Source: Arsenicibacter rosenii (GTDB lineage Bacteria > Bacteroidota > Bacteroidia > Cytophagales > Spirosomataceae). From it: a DNA stretch of 46,899 nt. The DNA is taken from positions 1-46,899 of the forward strand of contig NZ_MORL01000008.1 of assembly GCF_001870735.1 (NCBI RefSeq), given 5' to 3'. Of the stretch, positions 8,133 through 16,765 are shown in pieces. The position numbers were made by a program, and so were the translations under genes. The notes beneath the pieces are model-generated. The model was not told the DNA's origin. It saw only the letters and a program-made list of their open reading frames with translations, and did not search any database. Numbering within the stretch: the stretch's first letter is position 1; every line of letters begins with the position of its first letter.

Positions 8133-8157
8133 CAAAAAAGGCCCTTTTTAGGGGCCT
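8133..8157 (-). terminator. Intrinsic terminator downstream of mnmE
   Basis: On the minus strand a 6-bp GC-rich stem (AGGCCC/GGGCCT, loop of seven) is followed by a run of six T. It lies about 45 bases beyond the mnmE stop and faces the right way to end mnmE transcription before the mobile element. Confidence 0.85.
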
Positions 8158-8200
8158 GATACACTTTTACAATGTGACGTTATTTTAACGTTAAACGGAA

Positions 8201-9577
8201 TTACTTTCCGATACAGAACCTGCTGAAAATCGAGTCCAGTAAATCATTCGTTGTGATTTCGCCGGTGATTTCGCCGAGGTGGCGGAGGGCAATGCGAAGG
8301 TCCATGGCCAGCCAGTCGGCCGATACGCCGCTGTCGAGGCCGATGATGGCGCGGCTGATGGCGTCGTCGGTGGCTGTCAGGTGCTCCATGTGCCGGGCGT
8401 TGGTCACCAGGGTGGTGTCGGCAAGCGTCGCGCCGCGCTTCACAAAATCGGTCAGGCGGGTTTTCATCGCGTCCAGCCCGGCACCGGTGTTGGCCTGTAG
8501 CTGCACCAGATCGTCGCCAAAAGTCTCCTGCCAGTCAGCGAGGGCCGCTTCGGTGAGCTTGTCGGTTTTGTTGGCCACCAGCAAATACGGGATGTTGCGC
8601 ACCTGCAGGTCGGCCTGCACTGCGCGGATGTCCGCTTCGCTGTTTTCGGCCGCGTCGAACAGGTAAATGGCCAGCGCCGCCTTGTCGAGTTGCTGCATGG
8701 TCCGCTCTACGCCGATGGCCTCGATGGTATCCGTTGTTTGTCGCAGCCCCGCCGTGTCGATCAGCCGGAAACGGATGCCTTCGATAAACAGCTCATCCTC
8801 AATCACGTCGCGGGTCGTCCCCGGAATGTCCGATACAATCGCTTTCTCTTCGTTCAGCAATGCATTCAGCAGCGTCGACTTACCGGCATTCGGTTTGCCG
8901 ATAATCACCGTCGGCACCCCGTTTTTGATGGCATTACCCGTCGCAAACGACTCAATCAAGGGCCGCACCACTTGCCGGATGTTGAGCATCAGCGTCCGGA
9001 GCTGATCGCGTTTGGCAAACTCAACGTCTTCTTCGCCGAAGTCCAGCTCCAGTTCTACCAGCGCCACAAAGTCAATCAGTTGCTGACGGAGTTCTTTCAG
9101 CTTTTTCGAAAAGCCGCCCCGCAGCTGGGTCATGGCCGTGCGGTGACTCGCTTCCGAGTCGGAGGCAATCAGGTCGGCAACGGCTTCGGCCTGCACCAGA
9201 TCAAACTGCCCGTTCAGGAACGCCCGCTGCGTAAACTCCCCCGGACGGGCAAGGCGCGCGCCCTCCTGCGTCAGGCGCTGCAAAATCTGCCGGATGATGT
9301 ATTCGGAGCCGTGGCACGAGATTTCGACCACATCTTCTTTGGTAAACGACTTCGGCGCGCGAAATACTGTCACCAGCACTTCGTCGATAATGGCTCCCTC
9401 GCGGGTACGCAACGTTCCGAAATGGGCCGTATGGCTGGCTTGCTGCGTTAAGTCTTTTCCGCGGAAGATCCGGTTGGTCAGGTCAACGGACCCTTCCCCC
9501 GATACGCGGATCACCGCGATGGCTCCTATGCCCGGAGCCGTGGCCAAAGCCGCTATTGGTTCTAACTGAAAAATCAA
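8201..9577 (-). CDS. mnmE: tRNA uridine-5-carboxymethylaminomethyl modification GTPase MnmE
   Basis: 458 residues, full family length. The N-terminal tetrahydrofolate-binding domain starts IAALATAPGIGAIAVIRVSG. The G domain has GKPNAGKS (P-loop), DIPGTTRD, DTAGLR and NKTD. The protein ends in FCIGK, matching the conserved C-terminal CxGK motif. With MnmG it modifies the wobble uridine of several tRNAs. The last 18 coding bases read TTCTGTATCGGAAAGTAA, close to the mnmE 3'-end site used by SGI1-type islands in enterobacteria (recalled, not checked). The integrated element lies immediately downstream. The gene itself is intact and typical of the host in base composition. Confidence 0.98.
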   Translation of the reverse strand: MIFQLEPIAALATAPGIGAIAVIRVSGEGSVDLTNRIFRGKDLTQQASHTAHFGTLRTREGAIIDEVLVTVFRAPKSFTKEDVVEISCHGSEYIIRQILQRLTQEGARLARPGEFTQRAFLNGQFDLVQAEAVADLIASDSEASHRTAMTQLRGGFSKKLKELRQQLIDFVALVELELDFGEEDVEFAKRDQLRTLMLNIRQVVRPLIESFATGNAIKNGVPTVIIGKPNAGKSTLLNALLNEEKAIVSDIPGTTRDVIEDELFIEGIRFRLIDTAGLRQTTDTIEAIGVERTMQQLDKAALAIYLFDAAENSEADIRAVQADLQVRNIPYLLVANKTDKLTEAALADWQETFGDDLVQLQANTGAGLDAMKTRLTDFVKRGATLADTTLVTNARHMEHLTATDDAISRAIIGLDSGVSADWLAMDLRIALRHLGEITGEITTNDLLDSIFSRFCIGK

Positions 9578-9590
9578 TGTTGTAAATAAT

Positions 9591-9766
9591 GACAGGATTA
9601 TATGATTTACAGGATGAACAGAAGCCTACGCATAAACAACCCCAGAGTTACACAGAGTAATCTCACGAAGTTACACAGCGCCGGAACTTCATACTTATCC
9701 TGCCTTATTATCCCAATCAGACGTACTACCAATCACAAAAATCATGCAAATCATAGTAATCCTGTC
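9591..9766. repeat. Imperfect inverted repeat pair flanking an intergenic stretch
   Basis: GACAGGATTATATGATTT at 9591-9608 is mirrored by AAATCATAGTAATCCTGTC at 9748-9766 (reverse complement GACAGGATTACTATGATTT, one inserted base and one shift). Sequences of this AGGATTAT/ATCCTGT type are dispersed between genes in Cytophagales genomes. The right arm overlaps the final codons of the neighbouring oxygenase gene. No gene is seen in the about 140 bases between the arms. Confidence 0.55.
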
Positions 9767-10749
9767 TGGAATAAAGGCAGCCGGTTGACGACACCCGCCA
9801 CGCGTTTGCCGAGCGGTATGGCCGGTATACCCAGCATGTCGGCATAGGCGTCGCCCAGGAAGAAACGCATTTCGCCCGCGGCGAGGTTCCAGCTGTCGGG
9901 AGTATTTACCTGTTTAGCAATGGCCTGTAGTAACGCCCGCGTCAGGCCTGCCCCGGCTTCCGACGCTTTGAACTGCCGGCGCGCAATGGCGCGTCCCAAC
10001 TGAAACGCCTCCCGCAGATTCTGCGGCAGCAATGCTTCCGACACGCCGTTGAGGTACCCGACCACGTTGACATGGTGTTGATAGGCCTCCTCCTCGTCGC
10101 GGCTCAGGCGGATGCCCATTTCCCGCAATCCGAGTAATACAATGTATGAAAACGCCAGATTCGTGCCTGCCATATCTTCCTGATTAACCGGCAGCCCCCA
10201 GGCCATGTTCCACTCCGGATGCTGCTGCGCAAACCACCGCGAAGCAGCGTGAATCAGGCGGACACGCAAGGTCCGGTCAACGGCTTCGGTTGTACGCCAG
10301 TTTTTGGGATCCATCACCGCAAACAACCATTCACCGGTTTCCTGGAGGCGGCGGGTCGTATCGTGCCGGATGCGTTCGGTCAGCCACAACACCTGGGCGC
10401 CATCGGCACCAAGGTAACAGTACGGTAAGGAAAAACACCCCAGGATAAGCGAAGCGGCACGGCTGTGTTGCGCAAAAACGGCCATTCCCTGCTTCATCCG
10501 GACCGGATCGGCCCAGGCGGGGAGCTCCCGGTGCTGCTCAAAGAACGGAGCCAACAGGTCCGGAAAGGGCATATCGCCGGTTTGTTTACCCGTCGTCAGC
10601 CACGGCATCAGGGTTCGCAGGGCGGTTGGGCCCTGCCGTTGAATCAGGGTATCAAGCAGGGCATCGGCCGGCGGATCGCCTTGCTGCCGGTACGCGTGCA
10701 GCAACGGATCCGGAAATGTACGGGTAGTTTGTATCGGATAAGCAGGCAT
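9751..10749 (-). CDS. MpaB/DUF2236 family oxygenase-like protein
   Basis: 332 residues, all-helical with many aromatic and His residues (HRELPAWADP, RIRHDTTRRLQETGEW, RVRLIHAASRWF, NQEDMAGTNLAFSY, YQHHVNVVGYL). The pattern fits the DUF2236/MpaB family, which includes haem-binding latex-clearing dioxygenases and fungal MpaB. The conserved His in LIHAASR and in the helix with YQHHVNV are candidate haem or metal ligands. There is no signal peptide, so it is probably cytoplasmic or membrane-associated. The substrate is unknown. Its 3' end overlaps a dispersed repeat. Downstream is mnmE; upstream the MBL hydrolase is about 50 bases away on the same strand. Confidence 0.75.
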   Translation of the reverse strand: MPAYPIQTTRTFPDPLLHAYRQQGDPPADALLDTLIQRQGPTALRTLMPWLTTGKQTGDMPFPDLLAPFFEQHRELPAWADPVRMKQGMAVFAQHSRAASLILGCFSLPYCYLGADGAQVLWLTERIRHDTTRRLQETGEWLFAVMDPKNWRTTEAVDRTLRVRLIHAASRWFAQQHPEWNMAWGLPVNQEDMAGTNLAFSYIVLLGLREMGIRLSRDEEEAYQHHVNVVGYLNGVSEALLPQNLREAFQLGRAIARRQFKASEAGAGLTRALLQAIAKQVNTPDSWNLAAGEMRFFLGDAYADMLGIPAIPLGKRVAGVVNRLPLFQTGLL

Positions 10750-10802
10750 AGCCGGTCAGGTCAGTTTATATACCCCCATAACGGTCTGTTCAGCCGATTG
10801 GT

Positions 10803-11564
10803 TTACAGCGAAATCTGCAGGCCATCGTAGCCAAGGCGGATGTAGGGCGGCAATTCGTTCTCCACATCGCGGTGTGTACCCAGCTTGTGGCTGATGTGGG
10901 TAAAATACGTCCGTTCGGCGCGGATGCGTTCGGCCAGGGCCACGGCCTCGTCGAGGGTAAAATGCGAAATATGCGGCTGACGCTGCAACGCATCGAGCAC
11001 CAGCACGCGGGTGCCGTATACTTTTTCCAGCTCTTCGTCTGAGATGTAGTTGAGGTCGGTCAGGTAGGTAAAATCGTGCACCCGGAAACCATAAACCGGC
11101 AGTTTGTGGTGCATGACATTGATGGGCGTAAACCGGACACCGCGAATCTCAAACGGCTCATCATCAATCTCATGTGGCTGAATATGGGGCACGCCGGGGT
11201 ATTTGTGTTCGGCGAAGATGTAGGCAAACTCGTTTTTAAGCTGCGCCAGTACCCGGTCACGGGCATAGACGGGAATTTCCTGATTCTGCCGGAAATTAAA
11301 AGCCCGTACCTCGTCAAGGCCGGCAGTGTGGTCTTTGTGTTCATGGGTAAACACCACCGCATCCAGCCGTTTCAATCCCATCCGCAGCATTTGCTGACGA
11401 AAATCAGGGCCGGTATCTACAACGACACTTACCTCATCGATTGCCAGATGGATCGAGGTGCGTAACCGTTTATCCCGAAAATCGGTCGAGCGACAAACTT
11501 CACACTCGCAAGCGATTAACGGAACCCCGGAAGAAGTACCGGTGCCGAGGAGGGTAACAAGCAT
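10803..11564 (-). CDS. MBL-fold metal-dependent hydrolase, PhnP-like
   Basis: 253 residues. The metallo-beta-lactamase motif THEHKDHTAG at about 73-82 supplies the two-metal site, with D50 in VVVDTGPDF and later His in NVMHHKLP and YFTHISHKLGTHRD. An N-terminal cysteine cluster CECEVC (19-24) matches the structural zinc site of PhnP-type cyclic phosphodiesterases. This subfamily, common in Bacteroidota, hydrolyses phosphodiester or ester substrates in the cytoplasm. Full length. It follows the response regulator gene after 89 bases, interrupted by an inverted repeat. Confidence 0.85.
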   Translation of the reverse strand: MLVTLLGTGTSSGVPLIACECEVCRSTDFRDKRLRTSIHLAIDEVSVVVDTGPDFRQQMLRMGLKRLDAVVFTHEHKDHTAGLDEVRAFNFRQNQEIPVYARDRVLAQLKNEFAYIFAEHKYPGVPHIQPHEIDDEPFEIRGVRFTPINVMHHKLPVYGFRVHDFTYLTDLNYISDEELEKVYGTRVLVLDALQRQPHISHFTLDEAVALAERIRAERTYFTHISHKLGTHRDVENELPPYIRLGYDGLQISL

Positions 11565-11587
11565 ACAGAGTGAAAGAGAAAAAGAGC

Positions 11588-11640
11588 GAAAGAGTGAACG
11601 GGCGGACCGCTGTATCGGCGACTCGCTCGTTCACTCTTTC
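11588..11640. repeat. 13-bp inverted repeat (GAAAGAGTGAACG) between regulator and MBL genes
   Basis: GAAAGAGTGAACG at 11588-11600 pairs with its exact reverse complement at 11628-11640, in a GAAAG/CTTTC-rich region where shorter versions of the motif recur (GAGTGAAAGAG at 11568-11578, GTTCACTC at 11645-11652). It may form a hairpin after the response-regulator gene, but there is no T-run, so terminator activity is uncertain. It looks like a lineage-specific intergenic repeat. Confidence 0.6.
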
Positions 11641-11653
11641 ATTCGTTCACTCA

Positions 11654-12031
11654 TTATTTATCCGTGAGTTGGTTCACTACTTCAACCAGACGGTCAAAGT
11701 TCAGGGGCTTCACCAGTACATCGTTGAAGCCAGCCGTTTTGAATTCTTCTTCTGTGTAATTTTTGGCATTACCGGTAATGGCAACCACCGGAATAGCGGC
11801 TTTTTTCTCGTCGGCCAACGCTCTTACCCGGCGTACACACTCCATACCATCCATAATCGGCATGTTAATGTCTAACAACAGGATATTGAAATCTTCCTTA
11901 TCCAGAATCTGAAGGACTTGTTCACCGTTTTTAACGGCAGTGATGTCGTAATTCTGGAACTCAAGAATTTTGCGGGCCAGGTTTTGGATAACGGAACTGT
12001 CTTCGGCTATCAGGACGCGCTTAGCTGACAT
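11654..12031 (-). CDS. Single-domain CheY-like response regulator
   Basis: 125 residues forming one receiver domain with no output domain. The acidic pair is in IAEDSS, the phosphoacceptor Asp in LLLDINMPIMDG (about residue 54), the Thr/Ser position in VAITGNAK and Lys in VLVKPLN. It would work as a phosphorelay intermediate or through protein-protein contact. No kinase lies next to it on this strand; the LytS and CHASE3-type kinases in the window have other likely roles. It is divergent from the TonB receptor gene, with about 250 bases between. Confidence 0.92.
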   Translation of the reverse strand: MSAKRVLIAEDSSVIQNLARKILEFQNYDITAVKNGEQVLQILDKEDFNILLLDINMPIMDGMECVRRVRALADEKKAAIPVVAITGNAKNYTEEEFKTAGFNDVLVKPLNFDRLVEVVNQLTDK

Positions 12032-12249
12032 AGTTGCAATTTGAATGTTTTTGGGCAGGTGAAATTAGCGATAAATCCGTAAATGCAAAAGAAACGCTGA
12101 TTTTGGCACTTTCTAACCAGTTAACGGTTCGGTTGACGCATGCTTCATGTGTTGTCAGCCCTCCATTTTTCATCCCGTTTTTTACCCTGTTTCACTCCTC
12201 ATTTACCATCATTCATCGGAAAAGGTTCCAGCCTGCCCGCCTGAGCCGC

Positions 12250-12257
12250 TAGTTTTG
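12250..12257 (+). promoter_or_regulatory. Candidate -7 element (TAGTTTTG) for the TonB receptor gene
   Basis: TAGTTTTG fits the Bacteroidota -7 consensus TAnnTTTG and lies 26 bases before the receptor start codon. The -33 region has only a weak match (GTT near 12225), so this is tentative. Confidence 0.3.
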
Positions 12258-12283
12258 ATCCGGCAACTACCTGCTGAACCGCC

Positions 12284-14479
12284 ATGAAATTTCTACTGCT
12301 GATCGGAACAACACTACTGATGACGATGCCGGCCTTTGGCCAAACTACCCTCAAAGGGCGCGTTACCGACGCCAAAGGCCGCGCCTTGCCGGGTGCCAAT
12401 GTCTTCATCAAAGGCACCTACGACGGTGCAAATACTGACAGTACCGGCAGCTTCCGCTTCCGGACCAGCCGTAACGATACCGCCACCCTGGTGGTGTCGT
12501 TTATCGGCTATGAATCATTTACCAAAAAGCTGGCCCTGTCGGCAAATCAGCCCGATGTGGCGGTCCGGTTGCAGGAAGCCGCCAGTGAACTCAACACCGT
12601 TGTCATCACGGCAGGGGCCTTTGAAGCGTCTGATGAGCGGAAAATGACTATGCTCAAACCCATGGACATCGTGACCACCGCCGGTGCCCAGGCCGACATT
12701 ACGGCCACCATGAACCTGCTGCCGGGGGCCCAGCGCGTCGGCGAGCAGGAAGGTATGTTTGTCCGCGGCGGGTCCAATCTGGAATCAAAGGTGGTTATCG
12801 ACGGCATGATTGTTCAGAATCCGTATTTCAGTTCCCTGCCCGATGTACAGTCGCGGGGACGGTTTCAGCCGTTTATGTTTAAGGGAACGTCGTTCAGCAC
12901 GGGGGGCTATTCGGCACAATACGGCCAGGCGCTGTCGTCGGTGCTGCTGCTGAACACCAACGACAAAAACACAAACAACGGCCTGAGCATCGGCCTTAAC
13001 CTGATCAGTGCCAACGTCGGCATCGACCACGAAACCAAGAACTCGACCATCTCCGGTTCGTTGTATTACGGCAATCTGAAACCGCTGTTTGCGCTCATCC
13101 GCCAGAACATCGACTGGGTACGCGATCCGGAATTTGCCGGCTCGTCGCTGACCTACCGCCTGCGGCCTACCAAAAACGGGCTGCTGAAAGTGTATGGCAT
13201 GTACTCGGCCAGCCGGCTGGCCATGAATTTCCGTGACCCATCGGTGGAGACCGGTCCGGCAGGTCCCGGCAAAACGGCGATTGACCAGACCAACCGCAAC
13301 GCCTTTCTGACCAGCACCTATACCGACAGTTGGGACGAAGGCCGCTGGCTGCTCAACACCGGCCTTTCGTATAGCCGGAATCATGACCGTATGACCTTTA
13401 ACGGCCTTGACTTCGGCCGGTTCGACAGCCGTACGCAGGGGCGGCTCGTACTGACCCGGTTGCTGGCCCGCAACAATTCATTGCTGTTCGGCGCAGAAGT
13501 GCACCACGTTACCTTGAAAAACGGCGTAATGGGGACAACCTATCAGCTCAGCGATACCTACGCTGCCACCTTTGTCGAATCAGAGCTGTATCTGAGCCGG
13601 AAACTCGCCGGCCGGATCGGGGTGCGGGGCGAATACTCTTCCCTGCTCAAGGCCTTTAATCTGGCCCCCCGCCTGTCGTTTGCGTATAAAACCGGGACAT
13701 TCAGTCAGATTTCGCTGGCCGCCGGACAGTTCTACCAGACACCCGACTACCGCTACCTGTACCTCAACCAGGGGCTGGCCTACGAACGGGCCGACCACCT
13801 GATTCTGAATTATCAGCTGATCAGAAACCAGCGCACCTTCCGGATCGAAACGTTTTATAAAAACTACGCCGCCCTGGTACGGGAATTTACCGGGCAGCCC
13901 TTCGACACTAACCCGTACCGGTTTCCGTGGGGACGTACCGACAATACCGGCAACGGCTATGCCAGGGGTTTTGACCTTTTCTGGCGCGACCAGAAAACAG
14001 TAAAAGGACTCGATTATTGGGTGACCTACAGCTATGTCGACACCAGACGGCTGTTCAGCCAGTACAGCATGGCAACTACGCCGGCGTTTGTCTCCAACCA
14101 CAACGCCAGTCTGGTTACCAAGCGGTATTTTAACAAGTTACGGACCAACATGGGGCTGACCTACACCTTTACCAGCGGCCGCCCCTACTACAACCCCAAC
14201 CGGCAAAATGAACGCCCCGACAACTATTTCAGCGACCGTACACCGGCGGTGCATAACCTGAGTTATTCGGCAAGTTATATCACGGCGGTCAAAGGCAACT
14301 TTCTGGTCCTTTATGCCACCGTCGATAATATCCTGAATACCCGCAACGTCTTTACATACCGCTATACCCCCGACAACAAAACGCGCTATGCCGTCGGGCC
14401 GCAATCCTACCGGAGCTTTTTCATCGGCGGCGTGATGATGCTGTCGAAAAAGGCGAAAGTTGACCTGAACCAGCTTTAG
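12284..14479 (+). CDS. TonB-dependent outer-membrane receptor
   Basis: 731 residues. A signal peptide (MKFLLLIGTTLLMTMPAFGQ) is followed by a carboxypeptidase-regulatory-like beta-sandwich at about 22-110 (LKGRVTDAKGRALPGANVFI). A plug-like region follows at about 115-225 (MFVRGGSNLESKVVIDGMIV) and then a 22-strand-type barrel rich in aromatics. No SusD partner follows, so this is not a Sus-type glycan pair; the ligand is unknown. The next genes encode a secreted TPR-like protein and a LytS/LytTR pair, all on the plus strand, a set that could form one sensing or uptake unit. The ATG was chosen because it directly precedes the signal peptide. Confidence 0.9.
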   Translation: MKFLLLIGTTLLMTMPAFGQTTLKGRVTDAKGRALPGANVFIKGTYDGANTDSTGSFRFRTSRNDTATLVVSFIGYESFTKKLALSANQPDVAVRLQEAASELNTVVITAGAFEASDERKMTMLKPMDIVTTAGAQADITATMNLLPGAQRVGEQEGMFVRGGSNLESKVVIDGMIVQNPYFSSLPDVQSRGRFQPFMFKGTSFSTGGYSAQYGQALSSVLLLNTNDKNTNNGLSIGLNLISANVGIDHETKNSTISGSLYYGNLKPLFALIRQNIDWVRDPEFAGSSLTYRLRPTKNGLLKVYGMYSASRLAMNFRDPSVETGPAGPGKTAIDQTNRNAFLTSTYTDSWDEGRWLLNTGLSYSRNHDRMTFNGLDFGRFDSRTQGRLVLTRLLARNNSLLFGAEVHHVTLKNGVMGTTYQLSDTYAATFVESELYLSRKLAGRIGVRGEYSSLLKAFNLAPRLSFAYKTGTFSQISLAAGQFYQTPDYRYLYLNQGLAYERADHLILNYQLIRNQRTFRIETFYKNYAALVREFTGQPFDTNPYRFPWGRTDNTGNGYARGFDLFWRDQKTVKGLDYWVTYSYVDTRRLFSQYSMATTPAFVSNHNASLVTKRYFNKLRTNMGLTYTFTSGRPYYNPNRQNERPDNYFSDRTPAVHNLSYSASYITAVKGNFLVLYATVDNILNTRNVFTYRYTPDNKTRYAVGPQSYRSFFIGGVMMLSKKAKVDLNQL

Positions 14480-14565
14480 CGAGTACTTGAGCCTACTGCT
14501 GCCTGCTTACTTCGCATGATCTATTTTAAACCAACTCAATCACCAGTAAAACACAAACCAGACAC

Positions 14566-15219
14566 ATGAAAACGATCATCATTACCCTCACTGCCTTGTT
14601 GTTAGGCGCTTCCTCACCGGTATGGGCACAGTCGGAACAATACAAACAAGCCATGAAAGACGCCCTCGGGACCATGAAAGGCTATTCGGAAAAAACGCCG
14701 CCGGCCGACATGCTTGCAACGGCCAATCAGTTTGAACGCATTGCCGGCGTGGAGCAGAAAGAGTGGCTGCCGCGCTATTATGCCGGGCTGATGTATGTTT
14801 ATCTGGGCTTTATGGGCAAAGATGCCACGGAAAAAGATAAATACCTGGATCAGGCCGACAAGTACCTGAAAGAAGCACTGGCGCTGGCCCCGAAAAACGA
14901 TGAACTGGCCGTTCTGAAAGCCTATATCGCCCAGTCACGGATGGTGGTTGACCCGATGAACCGCTGGCAGACCTACGGGGCGACCTTTCAGGAAGCCGTT
15001 GCCGAAGCCAAAGCGCTGAACGCAGACAACCCGCGCCCTTATGTGCTCGAAGGACAGTCGCTGTACTATACGCCGGAGCAGTATGGCGGCGGGGCCAAAG
15101 TCGCCTGCCCGCTGCTTCAGAAAGCCGCTGAAAAATTTACTACCTTTAAACCTGCCAGCGAGCTGCACCCTAACTGGGGTAAAAATGAAATCAGCCCGAT
15201 GCTGGCCAAATGTCAGTAA
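14566..15219 (+). CDS. Secreted TPR-like protein
   Basis: 217 residues. A signal peptide (about 1-21, cleaved after VWAQ) precedes helical repeats: QFERIAGVEQKEWLPRYYAG, then YLDQADKYLKEALALAPKND and a further AEAKALNADNPRPYVLEGQS. These fit degenerate TPR units. It is probably periplasmic and binds a protein partner; there are no enzymatic motifs. It sits 86 bases after the TonB receptor and 7 bases before the pentapeptide/LytS kinase, so co-transcription with the kinase is likely. Similar small secreted TPR proteins often accompany LytS/LytTR genes in Cytophagales (recalled). Confidence 0.75.
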   Translation: MKTIIITLTALLLGASSPVWAQSEQYKQAMKDALGTMKGYSEKTPPADMLATANQFERIAGVEQKEWLPRYYAGLMYVYLGFMGKDATEKDKYLDQADKYLKEALALAPKNDELAVLKAYIAQSRMVVDPMNRWQTYGATFQEAVAEAKALNADNPRPYVLEGQSLYYTPEQYGGGAKVACPLLQKAAEKFTTFKPASELHPNWGKNEISPMLAKCQ

Positions 15220-15226
15220 GCCGATA

Positions 15227-16762
15227 ATGACTATGACCCGCGAACAACTGGAACAAACGCTCCGGAATGCTGCCACCGATAAAACCCGTCCGGTCCGGAT
15301 GCGGGGTTCGAATCTGGCTAATTTTGATTTTAGCGGCCTGAACCTGACGGGGGCGGACTTCAGCTTTTCCAACCTGCAGAACGCCAATTTCAACGGGGCG
15401 ATCCTGCACGAGGTGAACCTGAGCTTTGCGAACCTGCAGCATGCGTCGTTCGTTGATGCGGATCTGACGGGGGCTAACCTCAATTTTTCCGGCCTCGACG
15501 GGGCAGACCTGAGCGGGGCCAACCTCGAAGGCGTGTCGATGTCGTTCAGTGCGGCCAGTCCACCGAAGATGCACAACCCTTTCGCGGGCGATGAGCCGAT
15601 TACGCTGACAACCCTGCTCCGGCAACGCAGTGTTCTGGGTATTTTCATTACCATGGTACTGGGGGCATTTATCCTGTACGGGATCAGCGCAATCGTCTAT
15701 TTCACGGGCTTAATGACCAATCAGGCAGACCCGAACCTGGCCCGAATGAACCAATGGGTGTTTACGCAGAACATGGTCTCGGGCATAACCATCTCATTGC
15801 TGGCCAGTGGGTTGTCGCCCTGGCTGGACAGTCTGCATATGAAAGTCTGGCAACGGCACCTGCTGCTCTCCGGCCTGGCCATCGTCTTCTGGATGGTTGA
15901 GCAAATGTTTATGTTTGAGTTTGCCGGCGGTCGTGACGCCATCATGGCCCTGAAGCCGCACATCGGAAAATACAAGGCCACCATGGTTCAGCTGCCCTGG
16001 TATTTATACGCCATGGGACCGCTGACGGTGGCAAATCTGCTGTATTATCTGCAACGGCAGGGCCGTCAGCTGACCCGCAAACTGTCGGAACAGGAATACC
16101 GGCTGCTGAATATGGAAAAACTGAAAACGCGGGCCGAACTGGATGCCCTTCAGGCCAAAATAAACCCGCATTTTCTGTACAACGCCCTCAACAGTATTGC
16201 CAGCCTGGTCCACGACGACCCCGATAAGGCCGAAGAGATGACCCTGCTCCTGTCCAAACTATTTCGCTACACCACCGGCCGCGACGGCTCCCATTTCAAT
16301 ACGCTGTTCAACGAGCTGGAAATGGTCCGGACCTACCTGAAAGTTGAACAGGTGCGTTTCGGAGACCGGCTTCAGTTCAGCGTCGATTTGCAGGAAGCCA
16401 ACCTCGGCGACGTGCAGATCCCGCAGTTCCTGCTACAGCCGCTGGTCGAAAACGCCGTCAAACACGGCATTTCCAAACGGGCTGACTCGGGCCGGATCGA
16501 CATTAAAATCTATGAACAGCAAGGCTGGCTCCACCTCAGTGTTCACGACAACGGGCCTGACTTTTCCGAAGATATGAGCGGCGGCTATGGTCTGCGCAGT
16601 ATCCAGGACAAACTCAGACTGCTCTACGCCGATGATGCGAAGGTAGAACTCCACAACCATCCGTATAAACAAGTCCTGCTTTCGTTGCGCATGTCGACCC
16701 TGAAGCAGGTCGTGAGTAGTGACAAATTCAATTTTAAAGGTTCCACAGACGCACGCACTTAA
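15227..16762 (+). CDS. LytS-type histidine kinase with N-terminal pentapeptide repeats
   Basis: 511 residues from the ATG at 15227, chosen because it follows the previous stop by 7 bases; an ATG two codons later is also possible. Residues about 27-105 are pentapeptide repeats of the A(D/N)LxX type (ANFDF, TGADF, QNANF, VDADL, TGANL, DGADL, SGANL), at least 14 units. Four hydrophobic segments (about 130-290) then precede a His_kinase/HATPase core. The phosphoacceptor His is in KINPHFLYNALNS, and LQPLVENAVKHGI and GGYGLRSIQDKL are the ATP-binding N and G boxes. The repeats lie before the first membrane span and would be cytoplasmic. It pairs with the LytTR regulator 3 bases downstream. Confidence 0.9.
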   Translation: MTMTREQLEQTLRNAATDKTRPVRMRGSNLANFDFSGLNLTGADFSFSNLQNANFNGAILHEVNLSFANLQHASFVDADLTGANLNFSGLDGADLSGANLEGVSMSFSAASPPKMHNPFAGDEPITLTTLLRQRSVLGIFITMVLGAFILYGISAIVYFTGLMTNQADPNLARMNQWVFTQNMVSGITISLLASGLSPWLDSLHMKVWQRHLLLSGLAIVFWMVEQMFMFEFAGGRDAIMALKPHIGKYKATMVQLPWYLYAMGPLTVANLLYYLQRQGRQLTRKLSEQEYRLLNMEKLKTRAELDALQAKINPHFLYNALNSIASLVHDDPDKAEEMTLLLSKLFRYTTGRDGSHFNTLFNELEMVRTYLKVEQVRFGDRLQFSVDLQEANLGDVQIPQFLLQPLVENAVKHGISKRADSGRIDIKIYEQQGWLHLSVHDNGPDFSEDMSGGYGLRSIQDKLRLLYADDAKVELHNHPYKQVLLSLRMSTLKQVVSSDKFNFKGSTDART

Positions 16763-16765
16763 CGT

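Noticed and set aside
7963-8200. tRNA gene as integration target
   Set aside because: No cloverleaf-like sequence found in the junction; mnmE is the only plausible host target visible.
8690-9451. 253-residue plus-strand frame opposite mnmE
   Set aside because: Antisense shadow of a full, conserved mnmE with all GTPase motifs.
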